Assembly: GCF_014644495.1 (NCBI RefSeq)
Contig: NZ_BMKU01000011.1
Coordinates: forward strand, 62,001-126,000
DNA: 64,000 nucleotides
Source of the DNA: Pseudarthrobacter polychromogenes
Lineage (GTDB): Bacteria; Actinomycetota; Actinomycetes; Actinomycetales; Micrococcaceae
Direction of reading: 5' to 3'
In this document: one piece after another, positions 26,257 through 35,194 of the stretch
Position numbering within the stretch: the first letter of the stretch is position 1
Layout of the letters: every line of letters starts with the position of its first letter
Notes under the pieces: generated by a model
What the model was told of the DNA's origin: nothing
Database searches by the model: none
Seen by the model: the letters and a program-made list of their open reading frames with translations, nothing else
Position numbers and translations under genes: made by a program

Positions 26257-27266
26257 TTGGCTTTCGTGCTCTGCCGTACCACCAGTTCCGGCGTGAAGAC
26301 CACCGAACGGTGCGTCGGGTTCCGGGATCCGACCTCTTCGGCGAGCAGCTGGATGGCGGTACGTCCCAATGCCTCCGTGGGCTGCCGGATGGAGGACAGC
26401 GGAACCACGGCGGAGACGGCGAAGTCGATGTCGTCGTAGCCGATCAGCGCGACGTCCTCCGGGATGCGGAACGTGTGGGTCATGGTCAGGGACTGCATCA
26501 CGCCCAAAGCCAGGAGGTCGTTGGCGCAGAAGATGCCGTCCGGCAGTCCTTCACGGCCCCGCTCCACCAGCGAGTTGCCCACGCTGCGTCCGGCCAGGAC
26601 CGTCTGCCCCTCGGACTCCAGCACCTCCAGCGTGGCGTCCGCTTCCTCCTTGACTGCACGCCGGGCGCCCTGGAGGCGGTCGGCAACCTGCCGGATGGAG
26701 GTGGGGCCGCCCACAAAGGCGAGCCGACGGCGGCCGGTGTCCAGCAGGTGCCGCGCTGCCAGGTACCCGCCGGCGTCGTCGTCCACAGCCACGGAACTGA
26801 ACTTTGCCTCGTCCGCCAGCCGGTCCACCAGGACGGTGGGCACGCCGCGCTCGCGGAGGAGGTCCAGCCGCTCGGTCACATCGCCCACGGGTGAGATCAG
26901 CAGGCCCTGGACCCGCTGTTCCTGGAAAAGGTCGATGTAATTGGCCTCGCGGGCGGCGTCGTGGCCGCTGTCTCCCAGCAGGACAGCACTGCCGTGGAGT
27001 GCGGCGGCGTCCTCGGCCGCACGCACGACGGCGGTGAAGAACGGGTTGCCCACATCCAGGACGATGAGCCCGATGGTGCGGCTGTGGCCCGCGCGCAGCT
27101 GGCGGGCGGCGTCGTTGCGGACAAAGCCAAGCTCGTCAATGGCCTTCAGCACGCGGTCCTTGGTCCGCTGCGAAACCCTGTCCGGGTAATTCAGCACGTT
27201 GGACACCGTGCCCACCGCCACGCTGGCATGGTTGGCGACGTCCTTGATACTGGCTGAACGATTCAT
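26253..27266 (-). CDS. LacI-family transcriptional regulator, probable repressor of rhamnose genes
   Basis: The 337-residue protein has an N-terminal LacI helix-turn-helix (SIKDVANHASVAVGTVSNVLNYPDRVS) with the hinge helix after it, then a periplasmic-binding-like sensor domain (IGLIVLDVGNPFF, GLLISPVGD, VGGPTSIRQVADRLQG, IGYDDIDFA). ATG 27264-27266 has CGGAGAA upstream. It is divergent from the rhamnose operon, whose promoter carries two TGAAWCGWWWCA boxes in the shared region. The simplest reading is a repressor of rhamnose uptake and catabolism that also controls itself, released by rhamnose or a phosphorylated intermediate. Related boxes at 4200, 15579 and 16466 suggest a wider regulon. 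The effector is inferred. Confidence 0.85.
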   Translation of the reverse strand: MNRSASIKDVANHASVAVGTVSNVLNYPDRVSQRTKDRVLKAIDELGFVRNDAARQLRAGHSRTIGLIVLDVGNPFFTAVVRAAEDAAALHGSAVLLGDSGHDAAREANYIDLFQEQRVQGLLISPVGDVTERLDLLRERGVPTVLVDRLADEAKFSSVAVDDDAGGYLAARHLLDTGRRRLAFVGGPTSIRQVADRLQGARRAVKEEADATLEVLESEGQTVLAGRSVGNSLVERGREGLPDGIFCANDLLALGVMQSLTMTHTFRIPEDVALIGYDDIDFAVSAVVPLSSIRQPTEALGRTAIQLLAEEVGSRNPTHRSVVFTPELVVRQSTKAN

Positions 27267-27336
27267 GATTCTCCGTGCTGCTGCTGCTCTTTGTGGCACG
27301 CATTGAGCCCGGGGTGTGGACCGCGGGCGGGAATGC

Positions 27337-27393
27337 TTGACACCTGCTCAGATTCAAGAGTACTTTGAATCGTAACAATGAAACGATTCAAAG
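27337..27393 (+). promoter_or_regulatory. Rhamnose operon promoter with tandem LacI-type operators
   Basis: TTGACA at 27337-27342 and TACTTT at 27361-27366 are 18 bases apart. TGAATCGTAACA (27366-27377) and TGAAACGATTCA (27379-27390) follow in tandem, 13 bases apart. The outer sequences CTTTGAATCGT (27363-27373) and ACGATTCAAAG (27383-27393) form an exact 11-base inverted repeat around a 9-base centre. A repressor bound here would block both the -10 and the start site. Confidence 0.75.
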
Positions 27394-27418
27394 ATCCGCG
27401 ATTTCAGGAGAACCAAAC

Positions 27419-27766
27419 ATGAGGGTGTGTTTCCGCTCCTCGGTCCAGCCGGCCATGATCGACGAATACCGCCGGCGGCATGCCGCCGTGTGGCCGGACA
27501 TGCTTCGCGCCCTCAAGGACGCCGGCTGGAACAACTACTCCTTGTTCCTCTCCGGGGACGGGCTCCTTGTGGGTTACCTGGAATGCGACGACTTCGACGC
27601 CGTCCGGGCACGCATGGCACTGACGGACGTCAACGCCCGCTGGCAGGCGGAAATGGCCACGCTTTTTGAAGACTCCGGGCAGGCTCCCGATGAAGGGTTC
27701 CAGGTCCTTGAAGAAGTCTTCAACCTTGACAGCCAGCTGGCGGCGGCCGAGTCCACCGCGAACTGA
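27419..27766 (+). CDS. rhaM: L-rhamnose mutarotase
   Basis: The 115-residue protein matches RhaM/RhaU mutarotases of the dimeric alpha/beta-barrel type: an opening MRVCFRSSVQPAMIDEYRRRHAAVWPDML with the conserved His, then NYSLFLSGDGLLVGYLE and the DVNARWQAEMA segment. It interconverts alpha and beta anomers of L-rhamnose to feed the isomerase. ATG 27419 has AGGAGA nine bases upstream. It is the first gene of the operon mutarotase-isomerase-aldolase/dehydrogenase-kinase. The encoded length agrees with the usual 104-115 residues. The C-terminal 25 residues are an acidic extension. Confidence 0.93.
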   Translation: MRVCFRSSVQPAMIDEYRRRHAAVWPDMLRALKDAGWNNYSLFLSGDGLLVGYLECDDFDAVRARMALTDVNARWQAEMATLFEDSGQAPDEGFQVLEEVFNLDSQLAAAESTAN

Positions 27767-27834
27767 CGCACACCGGCTCCAGCAGCGGGGCCCACACCAC
27801 CGACCACAGCATCACGACACCGGAAAGAACCATC

Positions 27835-29001
27835 ATGAATGACGTAGCAACGGCGCTGGGCAGGCTCGAGGAGCTTGCCATCGAGGTCCCTTCGTGGGCC
27901 TATGGAAATTCGGGGACGCGGTTCAAGGTGTTCGGCACGCCCGGCACTCCGCGCACCGTGCAGGAGAAGCTTGCGGATGCGGCGAAGGTCCACGAACTGA
28001 CTGGCCTGGCTCCTACCGTTGCGCTGCACATCCCGTGGGACAAGGTGGATGACTACGCCGCCCTGAAGGAGTACGCGGCCGGTTTGGGTGTGGGCCTGGG
28101 CACGATCAACTCCAACACCTTCCAGGATGACGAGTACAAGTTCGGCTCCCTGACATCGTCCAAGGAGGCGGTGCGCCGCCGGGCGATCGACCACCACCTG
28201 GAGTGCATTGAGATCATGCACGCCACGGGGTCCAAGGACCTGAAGATCTGGCTGGCTGACGGAACCAACTATCCGGGCCAGGATGACATGCGCGGCCGGC
28301 AGGATCGACTGGCCGAGTCGCTGCAGGAGATCTATGCCGCCCTGGGGGACGAGCAGCGGCTGGTGCTGGAATACAAGTTCTTCGAGCCGGCTTTCTACCA
28401 CACCGATGTTCCGGACTGGGGCACGTCCTACGCGCAGACCCTCGCGCTGGGTGATAAGGCGTTTGTCTGCCTGGACACCGGCCACCATGCGCCGGGCACC
28501 AACATCGAGTTCATCGTGATGCAGCTGCTGCGCCTGGGCAAGCTGGGCTCCTTTGACTTCAACTCGCGTTTCTACGCCGACGACGACCTCATCGTGGGTG
28601 CCGCGGATCCGTTCCAGCTCTTCCGCATCATGCACGAGGTTATCCGCGGCGGCGGGTTCGGCAAGGACTCCGGGGTTGCGCTGATGCTGGACCAGTGCCA
28701 CAACCTGGAGGAAAAGATCCCGGGCCAGATCCGGTCCGTGCTGAACGTCCAGGAAATGACCGCCCGCGCCCTGCTGGTGGACACCGCAGCCCTGGGCGAA
28801 GCGCAGCGCGCCGGGGATGTCCTGGCGGCGAACGGCATTTTCAATGACGCGTTCTACACCGACGTCCGCCCGGTCCTGGCCGAGTGGCGTGAATCCCGCG
28901 GGCTGCCCGCGGACCCGCTGGCCGCCTTCAAGGCCAGCGGCTACCAGAAAAAGATCAACGAGGACCGCGTGGGCGGCCAGCAAGCCGGATGGGGCGCCTG
29001 A
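27835..29001 (+). CDS. rhaI: L-rhamnose isomerase (RhaI type)
   Basis: The 388-residue protein is of the RhaI form found in actinobacteria and rhizobia rather than the enterobacterial RhaA. The TIM-barrel landmarks are visible: WDKVDDY, DLKIWLADGTNYPGQDD, LVLEYKFFEPAFYHTDVPDWG and CLDTGHHAPGTN, whose Glu, Asp and His residues bind two metal ions. It converts L-rhamnose to L-rhamnulose. GAAAGAA precedes ATG 27835. It lies 68 bases after the mutarotase gene and six bases before the aldolase/dehydrogenase gene, in one operon. Confidence 0.95.
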   Translation: MNDVATALGRLEELAIEVPSWAYGNSGTRFKVFGTPGTPRTVQEKLADAAKVHELTGLAPTVALHIPWDKVDDYAALKEYAAGLGVGLGTINSNTFQDDEYKFGSLTSSKEAVRRRAIDHHLECIEIMHATGSKDLKIWLADGTNYPGQDDMRGRQDRLAESLQEIYAALGDEQRLVLEYKFFEPAFYHTDVPDWGTSYAQTLALGDKAFVCLDTGHHAPGTNIEFIVMQLLRLGKLGSFDFNSRFYADDDLIVGAADPFQLFRIMHEVIRGGGFGKDSGVALMLDQCHNLEEKIPGQIRSVLNVQEMTARALLVDTAALGEAQRAGDVLAANGIFNDAFYTDVRPVLAEWRESRGLPADPLAAFKASGYQKKINEDRVGGQQAGWGA

Positions 29002-29007
29002 TTAGTT

Positions 29008-31044
29008 ATGAGCAACAAGACTGTTGAAGACCTGATTTCCCGTTCCAACCGCCTGGGAGCGGACAAGCGGAACACCAACTTCGCCGGCGGCAACACCTCC
29101 GCCAAGGGCACCGAAAAGGACCCGGTCACCGGTGAGGACGTTGAACTCCTGTGGGTGAAGGGTTCCGGCGGGGACCTGGGCACGCTGAAGGCGGAGAACC
29201 TTGCAGTGCTGCGCCTGGACCGGCTGAACGCTTTGAAGAACGTCTACCCGGGTGTTGAGCGTGAAGACGAAATGGTGGCCGCGTTCGATTACTGCCTGCA
29301 CGGCAAAGGCGGCGCAGCCCCGTCGATCGACACCGCCATGCACGGCCTGGTGGACGCGGCGCACGTGGACCACCTGCACCCGGACTCCGGAATCGCCATT
29401 GCCACGGCTGTGGACGGCGAAGCGCTGACCACCAAGATCTTCGGCAGCAAGGTGGTGTGGGTGCCCTGGCGCCGGCCCGGGTTCCAGCTGGGCCTGGACA
29501 TCGCCGCGATCAAGGACGCCAACCCGCAGGCCATCGGCACCATGCTGGGCGGGCACGGCATCACCGCCTGGGGCGCCACGTCCGAAGAAGCAGAGCAGAA
29601 CTCGCTCTGGATCATCGAACAGGCCGAGAATTACATCCGGGACAACGGCAAGGCCGAACCCTTCGGGGCCAAGCTCCCCGGCTACGCAGCCCTGCCGGAA
29701 GCCGAGCGCCGCGCCAAGGCCGCAGCGCTGGCACCGGTGATCCGCGGGCTGGCGTCCACGGACAAGCCGCAGCTGGGGCACTTCAGCGATGACGCCGTCG
29801 TCCTTGACTTCCTGGAAGCCGCCGAGCACCCGCGCCTGGGCGCACTGGGTACTTCCTGCCCGGACCATTTCCTGCGCACCAAGGTCAAGCCGCTGATCCT
29901 GGACCTGCCCGCCGGCGCCTCGGTTGAGGACTCGATCGCGCGGCTGCACGAGCTGCACGCGGACTACCGCGAGGACTACCAGGCCTACTACAACCGCCAC
30001 GCGGACCAGGACAGCCCGGCGCTGCGCGGCGCGGACCCGGCGATCGTGCTGGTTCCCGGCGTGGGCATGTTCTCCTTCGGCGCCAACAAGCAGACCGCCC
30101 GCGTGGCTGGCGAGTTCTACATCAACGCCATCAACGTGATGCGCGGCGCCGAAGCCATCTCCACCTACGCACCCATCGAGGAATCCGAGAAGTTCCGGAT
30201 CGAGTACTGGGCGCTGGAGGAAGCCAAGCTGGCCCGGATGCCCAAGCCAAAGTCCCACGCCACCCGCATCGCGCTGGTGACCGGCGCGGCGTCGGGCATT
30301 GGCAAGGCCATCGCTACCCGCCTCGCCGCGGAAGGCGCGTGCGTTGTCATTGCCGACCTGAACCTGGAGAACGCCGAAAAAGTGGCCGAAGAGCTCGGCG
30401 GCCCGGACGTTGCTATCGGTGTGCAGGCAGACGTCACCAACGAGGCACAGGTGGCCGCAGCGATCGACGCCGCTGTCCTGGCGTTCGGAGGTGTGGACCT
30501 GGTGGTCAACAACGCCGGCCTGTCCATTTCCAAGCCGCTGCTGGAAACCACCGAGAAGGACTGGGACCTGCAGCACAACGTGATGGCCAAGGGCTCGTTC
30601 CTGGTGGCCAAGGCCGCAGCGAAGGTCATGATCGCGCAGGGCCTGGGCGGGGACATCATCTACATCTCCTCCAAGAACTCCGTGTTCGCCGGCCCCAACA
30701 ACATCGCCTACTCCGCCACCAAGGCAGACCAGGCCCACCAGGTGCGGCTGCTCGCGGCCGAACTGGGCGAGCACGGCATCCGCGTCAACGGCATCAACCC
30801 CGACGGCGTGGTCCGCGGCTCCGGCATCTTCGCCGGCGGCTGGGGCGCCAAGCGCGCCGCCGTGTACGGCGTGGACGAGGAGAAACTGGGCGAGTACTAC
30901 GCCCAGCGCACCCTGCTCAAGCGCGAGGTCCTGCCCGAGCACGTGGCCAACGCCGCCGCCGTGCTCACCGGCAACGAACTGTCCCACACCACCGGCCTGC
31001 ACATCCCCGTGGACGCCGGAGTGGCCGCAGCCTTCCTGCGATGA
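29008..31044 (+). CDS. Bifunctional rhamnulose-1-phosphate aldolase / short-chain dehydrogenase
   Basis: This 678-residue fusion has an N-terminal class II aldolase domain (about 1-400) with zinc-binding His residues in HVDHLHPDSG and LGGHGITAWG. A C-terminal SDR domain shows TGAASGIGKA at about 424, NNAG near 502, and the YSATK motif (Y568, K572). The aldolase splits L-rhamnulose 1-phosphate into DHAP and L-lactaldehyde. The SDR half is thought to oxidise lactaldehyde to lactate with NAD, as for the RhaEW-type fusions of bacilli and rhizobia. The fusion channels a toxic aldehyde directly. ATG 29008 follows the isomerase after six bases, and its stop overlaps the kinase start in an ATGA. Confidence 0.94.
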   Translation: MSNKTVEDLISRSNRLGADKRNTNFAGGNTSAKGTEKDPVTGEDVELLWVKGSGGDLGTLKAENLAVLRLDRLNALKNVYPGVEREDEMVAAFDYCLHGKGGAAPSIDTAMHGLVDAAHVDHLHPDSGIAIATAVDGEALTTKIFGSKVVWVPWRRPGFQLGLDIAAIKDANPQAIGTMLGGHGITAWGATSEEAEQNSLWIIEQAENYIRDNGKAEPFGAKLPGYAALPEAERRAKAAALAPVIRGLASTDKPQLGHFSDDAVVLDFLEAAEHPRLGALGTSCPDHFLRTKVKPLILDLPAGASVEDSIARLHELHADYREDYQAYYNRHADQDSPALRGADPAIVLVPGVGMFSFGANKQTARVAGEFYINAINVMRGAEAISTYAPIEESEKFRIEYWALEEAKLARMPKPKSHATRIALVTGAASGIGKAIATRLAAEGACVVIADLNLENAEKVAEELGGPDVAIGVQADVTNEAQVAAAIDAAVLAFGGVDLVVNNAGLSISKPLLETTEKDWDLQHNVMAKGSFLVAKAAAKVMIAQGLGGDIIYISSKNSVFAGPNNIAYSATKADQAHQVRLLAAELGEHGIRVNGINPDGVVRGSGIFAGGWGAKRAAVYGVDEEKLGEYYAQRTLLKREVLPEHVANAAAVLTGNELSHTTGLHIPVDAGVAAAFLR

Positions 31045-32540
31045 GCACGTCAGCATCCCCTGCACAGGGACGTGTCGACGGCGGTTCGGTGTTCGCCGCC
31101 GTCGACATTGGCGCCTCCTCCGGCCGGGTCATCCTGGGCCGCGTCCAGGCAGGCGGCGAAAGCCGTGACAGCAGCGTGGAGCTGGAGGTGGTCCATCGCT
31201 TCCCCAACGGCGTGGTGGAGATCGACGGCGGCCTCCGCTGGGACTTCGACGCCCTCTTCGCCGAGGTGCTCACTGGCCTGTCGGCAGCGGCCACCGTCGC
31301 CGCCGCGCAGGGGGAGCAGGTGGCCAGCATCGGCATCGACACCTGGGCTGTGGACTACGGCCTGGTCAACGCTGCAGGGGAGCTGACCGCCCAGCCGTTC
31401 AGCTACCGCGATGACCGCAGCCGGACCGCTGTGGAGCCCGTACACCGGAAGCTGGACCCCGCGCGCCTCTACGGGACCACGGGGCTGCAGTTCCTGCAGT
31501 TCAACACCATCTACCAGCTGGCCTGCGAGAAGAACCTGGACGGGATGCAGGCACTCCTGATCCCGGACCTGATCGCGTTCCTCCTCACCGGGCAGCGCCG
31601 GACGGAGGCCACGAACGCTTCCACCACGGGCCTGTTCGACGCCGTGGCGGGGGAGTGGGCCACCGAGTTCCTCACCGCGCTGGGCCTGCGGAAGGACCTG
31701 TTCCCACCCCTGATCCAGCCCGGCGAAACCGTGGGCACCCTCCTGCCGGAGATTGCCGCACGGGTGGGCCTGCCGCAGGAAACCCGGGTGGTGGCAGTAG
31801 GCTCACACGACACCGCCTCGGCGGTCGCCGCGGTGCCTGCGACGGCAGACGACGGCGGGGAAAACTTCGCGTACATCTCCTCCGGCACCTGGTCCCTGGT
31901 AGGGCTCGAGCTCAAGCACCCGGTCCTCACCGAAGCCAGCCGCGAAGCAAATTTCACCAACGAACGCGGCGTGGACGGCACCATCCGCTACCTGCGCAAC
32001 ATGGGCGGGCTCTGGCTCCTTAGCGAATGCCAGCGGACCTGGGCGCAGGAGGGGTTCCGGCCGGAACTGACGGCGCTGCTCACCGCGGCGGCCGCGCTGC
32101 CGCCGGGAGGGCCGCAGATCAATCCGGACGATCCCTACTTCATCGCCCCGGACAACATGCCCGAACGCATCCGTGCCGCCGTGCGGCGCACCGGAGAGGT
32201 ACTGCCCGATGACCCCGCCGCCATCACCCGCTGCATCATGGACAGCCTTGCCGCCGGCTACGCCCGCACCCTCCGGGACGCCGAACGCCTGGCTGACCGG
32301 ACCGTGGACGTGGTGCACATAGTGGGCGGCGGTTCCCAGAACAGGCTGCTCTGCCAGCTCACGGCGGACGTCACCGGGAAGAAAGTGGTGGCCGGGCCCG
32401 TGGAAGCAACCGCGCTGGGCAACGTCCTGGTGCAGGCGCGCGCCACAGGGGCAGTCTCCGGGGAACTGGCCGACCTCCGTGCCCTGGTGGTGCACAGCCA
32501 CGACCTACGGGTGTTTGTCCCGGAACTCTCGCGGCTGTAG
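31041..32540 (+). CDS. rhaB: Rhamnulokinase
   Basis: The 499-residue FGGY-family kinase starts at ATG 31041, which overlaps the upstream stop by four bases; longer open frame upstream is a shadow of the aldolase gene. Key motifs are the N-terminal phosphate loop AAVDIGASSGRVILG, the substrate segment GIDTWAVDYG, and the second-domain motifs AVGSHDTASAV, ISSGTWSLVG and VGGGSQNRLLCQ. It phosphorylates L-rhamnulose at O-1 with ATP, giving the substrate for the aldolase. It is the last gene of the rhamnose operon, although the GH95 gene begins 62 bases later on the same strand. Confidence 0.95.
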   Translation: MSTSASPAQGRVDGGSVFAAVDIGASSGRVILGRVQAGGESRDSSVELEVVHRFPNGVVEIDGGLRWDFDALFAEVLTGLSAAATVAAAQGEQVASIGIDTWAVDYGLVNAAGELTAQPFSYRDDRSRTAVEPVHRKLDPARLYGTTGLQFLQFNTIYQLACEKNLDGMQALLIPDLIAFLLTGQRRTEATNASTTGLFDAVAGEWATEFLTALGLRKDLFPPLIQPGETVGTLLPEIAARVGLPQETRVVAVGSHDTASAVAAVPATADDGGENFAYISSGTWSLVGLELKHPVLTEASREANFTNERGVDGTIRYLRNMGGLWLLSECQRTWAQEGFRPELTALLTAAAALPPGGPQINPDDPYFIAPDNMPERIRAAVRRTGEVLPDDPAAITRCIMDSLAAGYARTLRDAERLADRTVDVVHIVGGGSQNRLLCQLTADVTGKKVVAGPVEATALGNVLVQARATGAVSGELADLRALVVHSHDLRVFVPELSRL

Positions 32541-32588
32541 CTGCTGTTCAGTGTGTGGCCTGACCTTCCCTTGTTCCCCGGCCGGCCC

Positions 32589-32594
32589 TAGGAT
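32589..32594 (+). promoter_or_regulatory. Possible -10 element of a leaderless GH95 transcript
   Basis: TAGGAT ends eight bases before ATG 32603, a spacing that would start the message at or next to the start codon. No good ribosome site is present before the ATG, which fits a leaderless message. A matching -35 at normal spacing is not evident. Confidence 0.35.
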
Positions 32595-32602
32595 CTGAAC
32601 CC

Positions 32603-35194
32603 ATGCCCCCAGAACACCTCCTTGCCTACGACGCCCCTGCTGCCCGGTGGCTGGAGGCCCTGCCCCTGGGAAACGGCAGGCTGGGCGCCATGGTGTTCGG
32701 CGGCAGCCAGGCGGACGCGGACGTGGAACACCGGTTCCAGCTCAATGACTCGTCCGCGTGGTCCGGGTCACCGCACAGCCAGGACCGGGAGCCCGTCTTC
32801 AGCCGGGAGGAGGCGGACCGGATCCTCACCGAAAGCCGCCGCCTGATCGGCGCCGGCGACTTCGCCGGCGCCGCGGGCACCCTGAAAAGCCTGCAGCACC
32901 GGCACTCCCAGGCGTACCTCCCGTTCGCCGACCTCTACCTCACGGCATCAGCCACGGCAGCAAACCCTGCAGCAGGCGAACGGGGAGACGGCGGGGCTCC
33001 CGGACAGCCGTCGTCGGGCTATCACCGCGGCCTGGACCTTGCCCGCGCCCTCAACACCAACACGTACCTCCTGGACGGCCATGCCGTCCGGGTGGAAGCG
33101 TTCATCAGCCACGATCCGTCAGTGCTGGTGGTTTCGCTGCGGACCGACGCGCCGCAGGGCCTCGACCTTGCCATACGCCTGGACTCCCCGCTGCGTATCC
33201 TCCGCCGCTCCGGCGGGGAGGGGAGCCTGTCCCTCCAACTGAAGATGCCCTCCGACGCGGCCCCGGCGCACGACGGCGGCGTGGTGGAGTACTCGGAGGA
33301 CGATTCCCTCAGCATGCAGGGTGCGGTGGCGGCCACCTGGGAGCACGACGGCCGGCCCGTGCAAGGCCCAGCCGGCCCAGTGTCAGGGCACGACGACGGC
33401 CTGGCCGCCACCGGCGTCCGGCGCGCCGACATCTACCTCACCACCGAAACCACCTTCGCGGGGCTGGCCCGCCAGCCGCGGGGTACCGCCGCCACTGCCG
33501 CGGCCGCCGCCCGCGCCGTGGTGGACCAGGCCCGGGCATCCGGGCGGAAGCTCCTGCTTGACCGGCACGGGGAGAGCCATTCCAGGCTCTACGGGGCCGC
33601 GCTGGTGGAGTTCGATGTTCCGGTGCGGGAGGGCGGGGATACGGGCCGGCGGCTGCTGGCGGCCAACGCCCACCCTGGCGGGCCGCTGGCGGCCGACCCG
33701 GGCCTGGCTGCGCTGCTCTTCAACTACGGGCGGTACCTGCTGATCTCCAGCTCGCGGTCCGCCCCTGCGGGCTCCCGGCAGGGGACAGCCTGGCGCGGAG
33801 TGCCGGCCAACCTCCAGGGCATCTGGAATGCCGAGCTGCCGGCCCCCTGGAGCTCCAACTACACCACCAACATCAACCTGCAGATGAACTACTGGGGTGC
33901 CGAACCCACCGGCCTGGCCGAGTGTGTGGGACCGCTCTTTGCCCTCATCGAGGCGATGCAGGGGACCGGGGCCGAGGTGGCCCGGGAGTATTACGGTGCC
34001 CGCGGCTGGGCCGTGCACCACAACTCGGATCTGTGGGCCTACGCAAAACCTGTGGGGCACGGGGCGCATTCGCCGGAGTGGGCGTACTGGCCCATGGCAG
34101 GCCTCTGGCTGGTGCGGCACCTGTGGGAGCATCTGCAGTTCGGCAGCACGGACAGTTCCGCGGACGCGGACACGTTCGCCCCGGACACTTTCGACCCGGA
34201 CAGTTTCGCCCGGAGCACAGCCTGGCCGGCCATCCGCGGTGCCGCTGAATTCGCCCTGGACCTGCTGGTGGACTTCCCCGACGGCTCGTTGGGAACCAGC
34301 CCGTCCACGTCCCCGGAAAACACGTTTGCGGCCGCGCACCCTTCCACCGGCACGCGGGTGCAGGGATCCGCCGCCCGCTCCGCCACCATGGACCTGACCC
34401 TCATTGGCGATGTTTTCCGGATGCTGGACGCCCTGGCCGGCCGCCTGGGCCTGGAGGACGACCCCGTGGCCTCCGCGGCGCGGAGTGCCCTGCCCCGGCT
34501 TCCCGCGCCGGCACCCGGACGTGGCGGAAAGCTTCGTGAGTGGCTTGATGATCCGGAGGAATGGGAACCCGGGCACCGGCACGTCAGCCACCTCTACCTC
34601 GCCTACCCCGGGGACACGCCACTCACCCCCGGGCTCGAAGCGGCCGTCCGGGCCAGCCTGGACGGCCGGGGTGACGAAGCCACCGGCTGGTCGCTGGCTT
34701 GGAAGATCCTGCTGCGCGCACGGCTCCGCCAGGCCGGAAAGGTCAGCGACCTCCTGCGGCTCTACTTCCGGGACATGGAGACACCCCGCGGTGGCCAAAG
34801 CGGAGGCCTGTACCCCAACCTCTTCGGCGCCCACCCGCCGTTCCAGATCGACGGAAACCTCGGGTACGTGGCCGCCTTGGCCGAGTGCCTGGTCCAGAGC
34901 CACCGCACCGTGGACGGGCTGCACGAGATAGAGCTGCTTCCCGCCCTCCCCTCCGAACTGCCCGCCGGCCGGGCCGGGCGGCTCCGGGCACGGCCCGGGG
35001 TGGACGTGGACCTGGACTGGCGGGACGGGCTGCTGGTGCAGGCAACCCTGGCCGCACGGAAGCCGGTCAAGGTCCTGGTCCGGTATGGACCGGGCGTCAG
35101 GGAAGCGCACCTTGAGCCAGGAAAGCCCGCAGTTCTCACCTACAGCGCCCATCGCAGCGCACCTCGCAGCGCCCCTACTGACAGGATTGGATGA
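32603..35194 (+). CDS. Glycoside hydrolase family 95 (alpha-L-fucosidase or alpha-L-galactosidase)
   Basis: The 863-residue protein opens with the GH95 signature WLEALPLGNGRLGAMVFGG and continues with an N-terminal beta domain, an (alpha/alpha)6 barrel from about 370 and a C-terminal beta domain. The catalytic set known from the Bifidobacterium AfcA enzyme can be placed: N423 and N425 in TNINLQMNYW, general acid E572 in TSPENTF, and D750 in QIDGNLG. The family removes terminal alpha-1,2-L-fucose or alpha-L-galactose by inversion; both sugars decorate plant xyloglucan and rhamnogalacturonan. There is no signal peptide. Its TGA overlaps the esterase start in an ATGA, so the two are coupled. Confidence 0.9.
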   Translation: MPPEHLLAYDAPAARWLEALPLGNGRLGAMVFGGSQADADVEHRFQLNDSSAWSGSPHSQDREPVFSREEADRILTESRRLIGAGDFAGAAGTLKSLQHRHSQAYLPFADLYLTASATAANPAAGERGDGGAPGQPSSGYHRGLDLARALNTNTYLLDGHAVRVEAFISHDPSVLVVSLRTDAPQGLDLAIRLDSPLRILRRSGGEGSLSLQLKMPSDAAPAHDGGVVEYSEDDSLSMQGAVAATWEHDGRPVQGPAGPVSGHDDGLAATGVRRADIYLTTETTFAGLARQPRGTAATAAAAARAVVDQARASGRKLLLDRHGESHSRLYGAALVEFDVPVREGGDTGRRLLAANAHPGGPLAADPGLAALLFNYGRYLLISSSRSAPAGSRQGTAWRGVPANLQGIWNAELPAPWSSNYTTNINLQMNYWGAEPTGLAECVGPLFALIEAMQGTGAEVAREYYGARGWAVHHNSDLWAYAKPVGHGAHSPEWAYWPMAGLWLVRHLWEHLQFGSTDSSADADTFAPDTFDPDSFARSTAWPAIRGAAEFALDLLVDFPDGSLGTSPSTSPENTFAAAHPSTGTRVQGSAARSATMDLTLIGDVFRMLDALAGRLGLEDDPVASAARSALPRLPAPAPGRGGKLREWLDDPEEWEPGHRHVSHLYLAYPGDTPLTPGLEAAVRASLDGRGDEATGWSLAWKILLRARLRQAGKVSDLLRLYFRDMETPRGGQSGGLYPNLFGAHPPFQIDGNLGYVAALAECLVQSHRTVDGLHEIELLPALPSELPAGRAGRLRARPGVDVDLDWRDGLLVQATLAARKPVKVLVRYGPGVREAHLEPGKPAVLTYSAHRSAPRSAPTDRIG

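Noticed and set aside
29002..31065. A 687-codon open frame on the minus strand opposite the aldolase/dehydrogenase gene
   Set aside because: The + strand frame encodes a complete, recognisable fusion enzyme in an operon. The minus frame has low-complexity His/Gly/Val-rich content typical of GC-rich antisense shadows.
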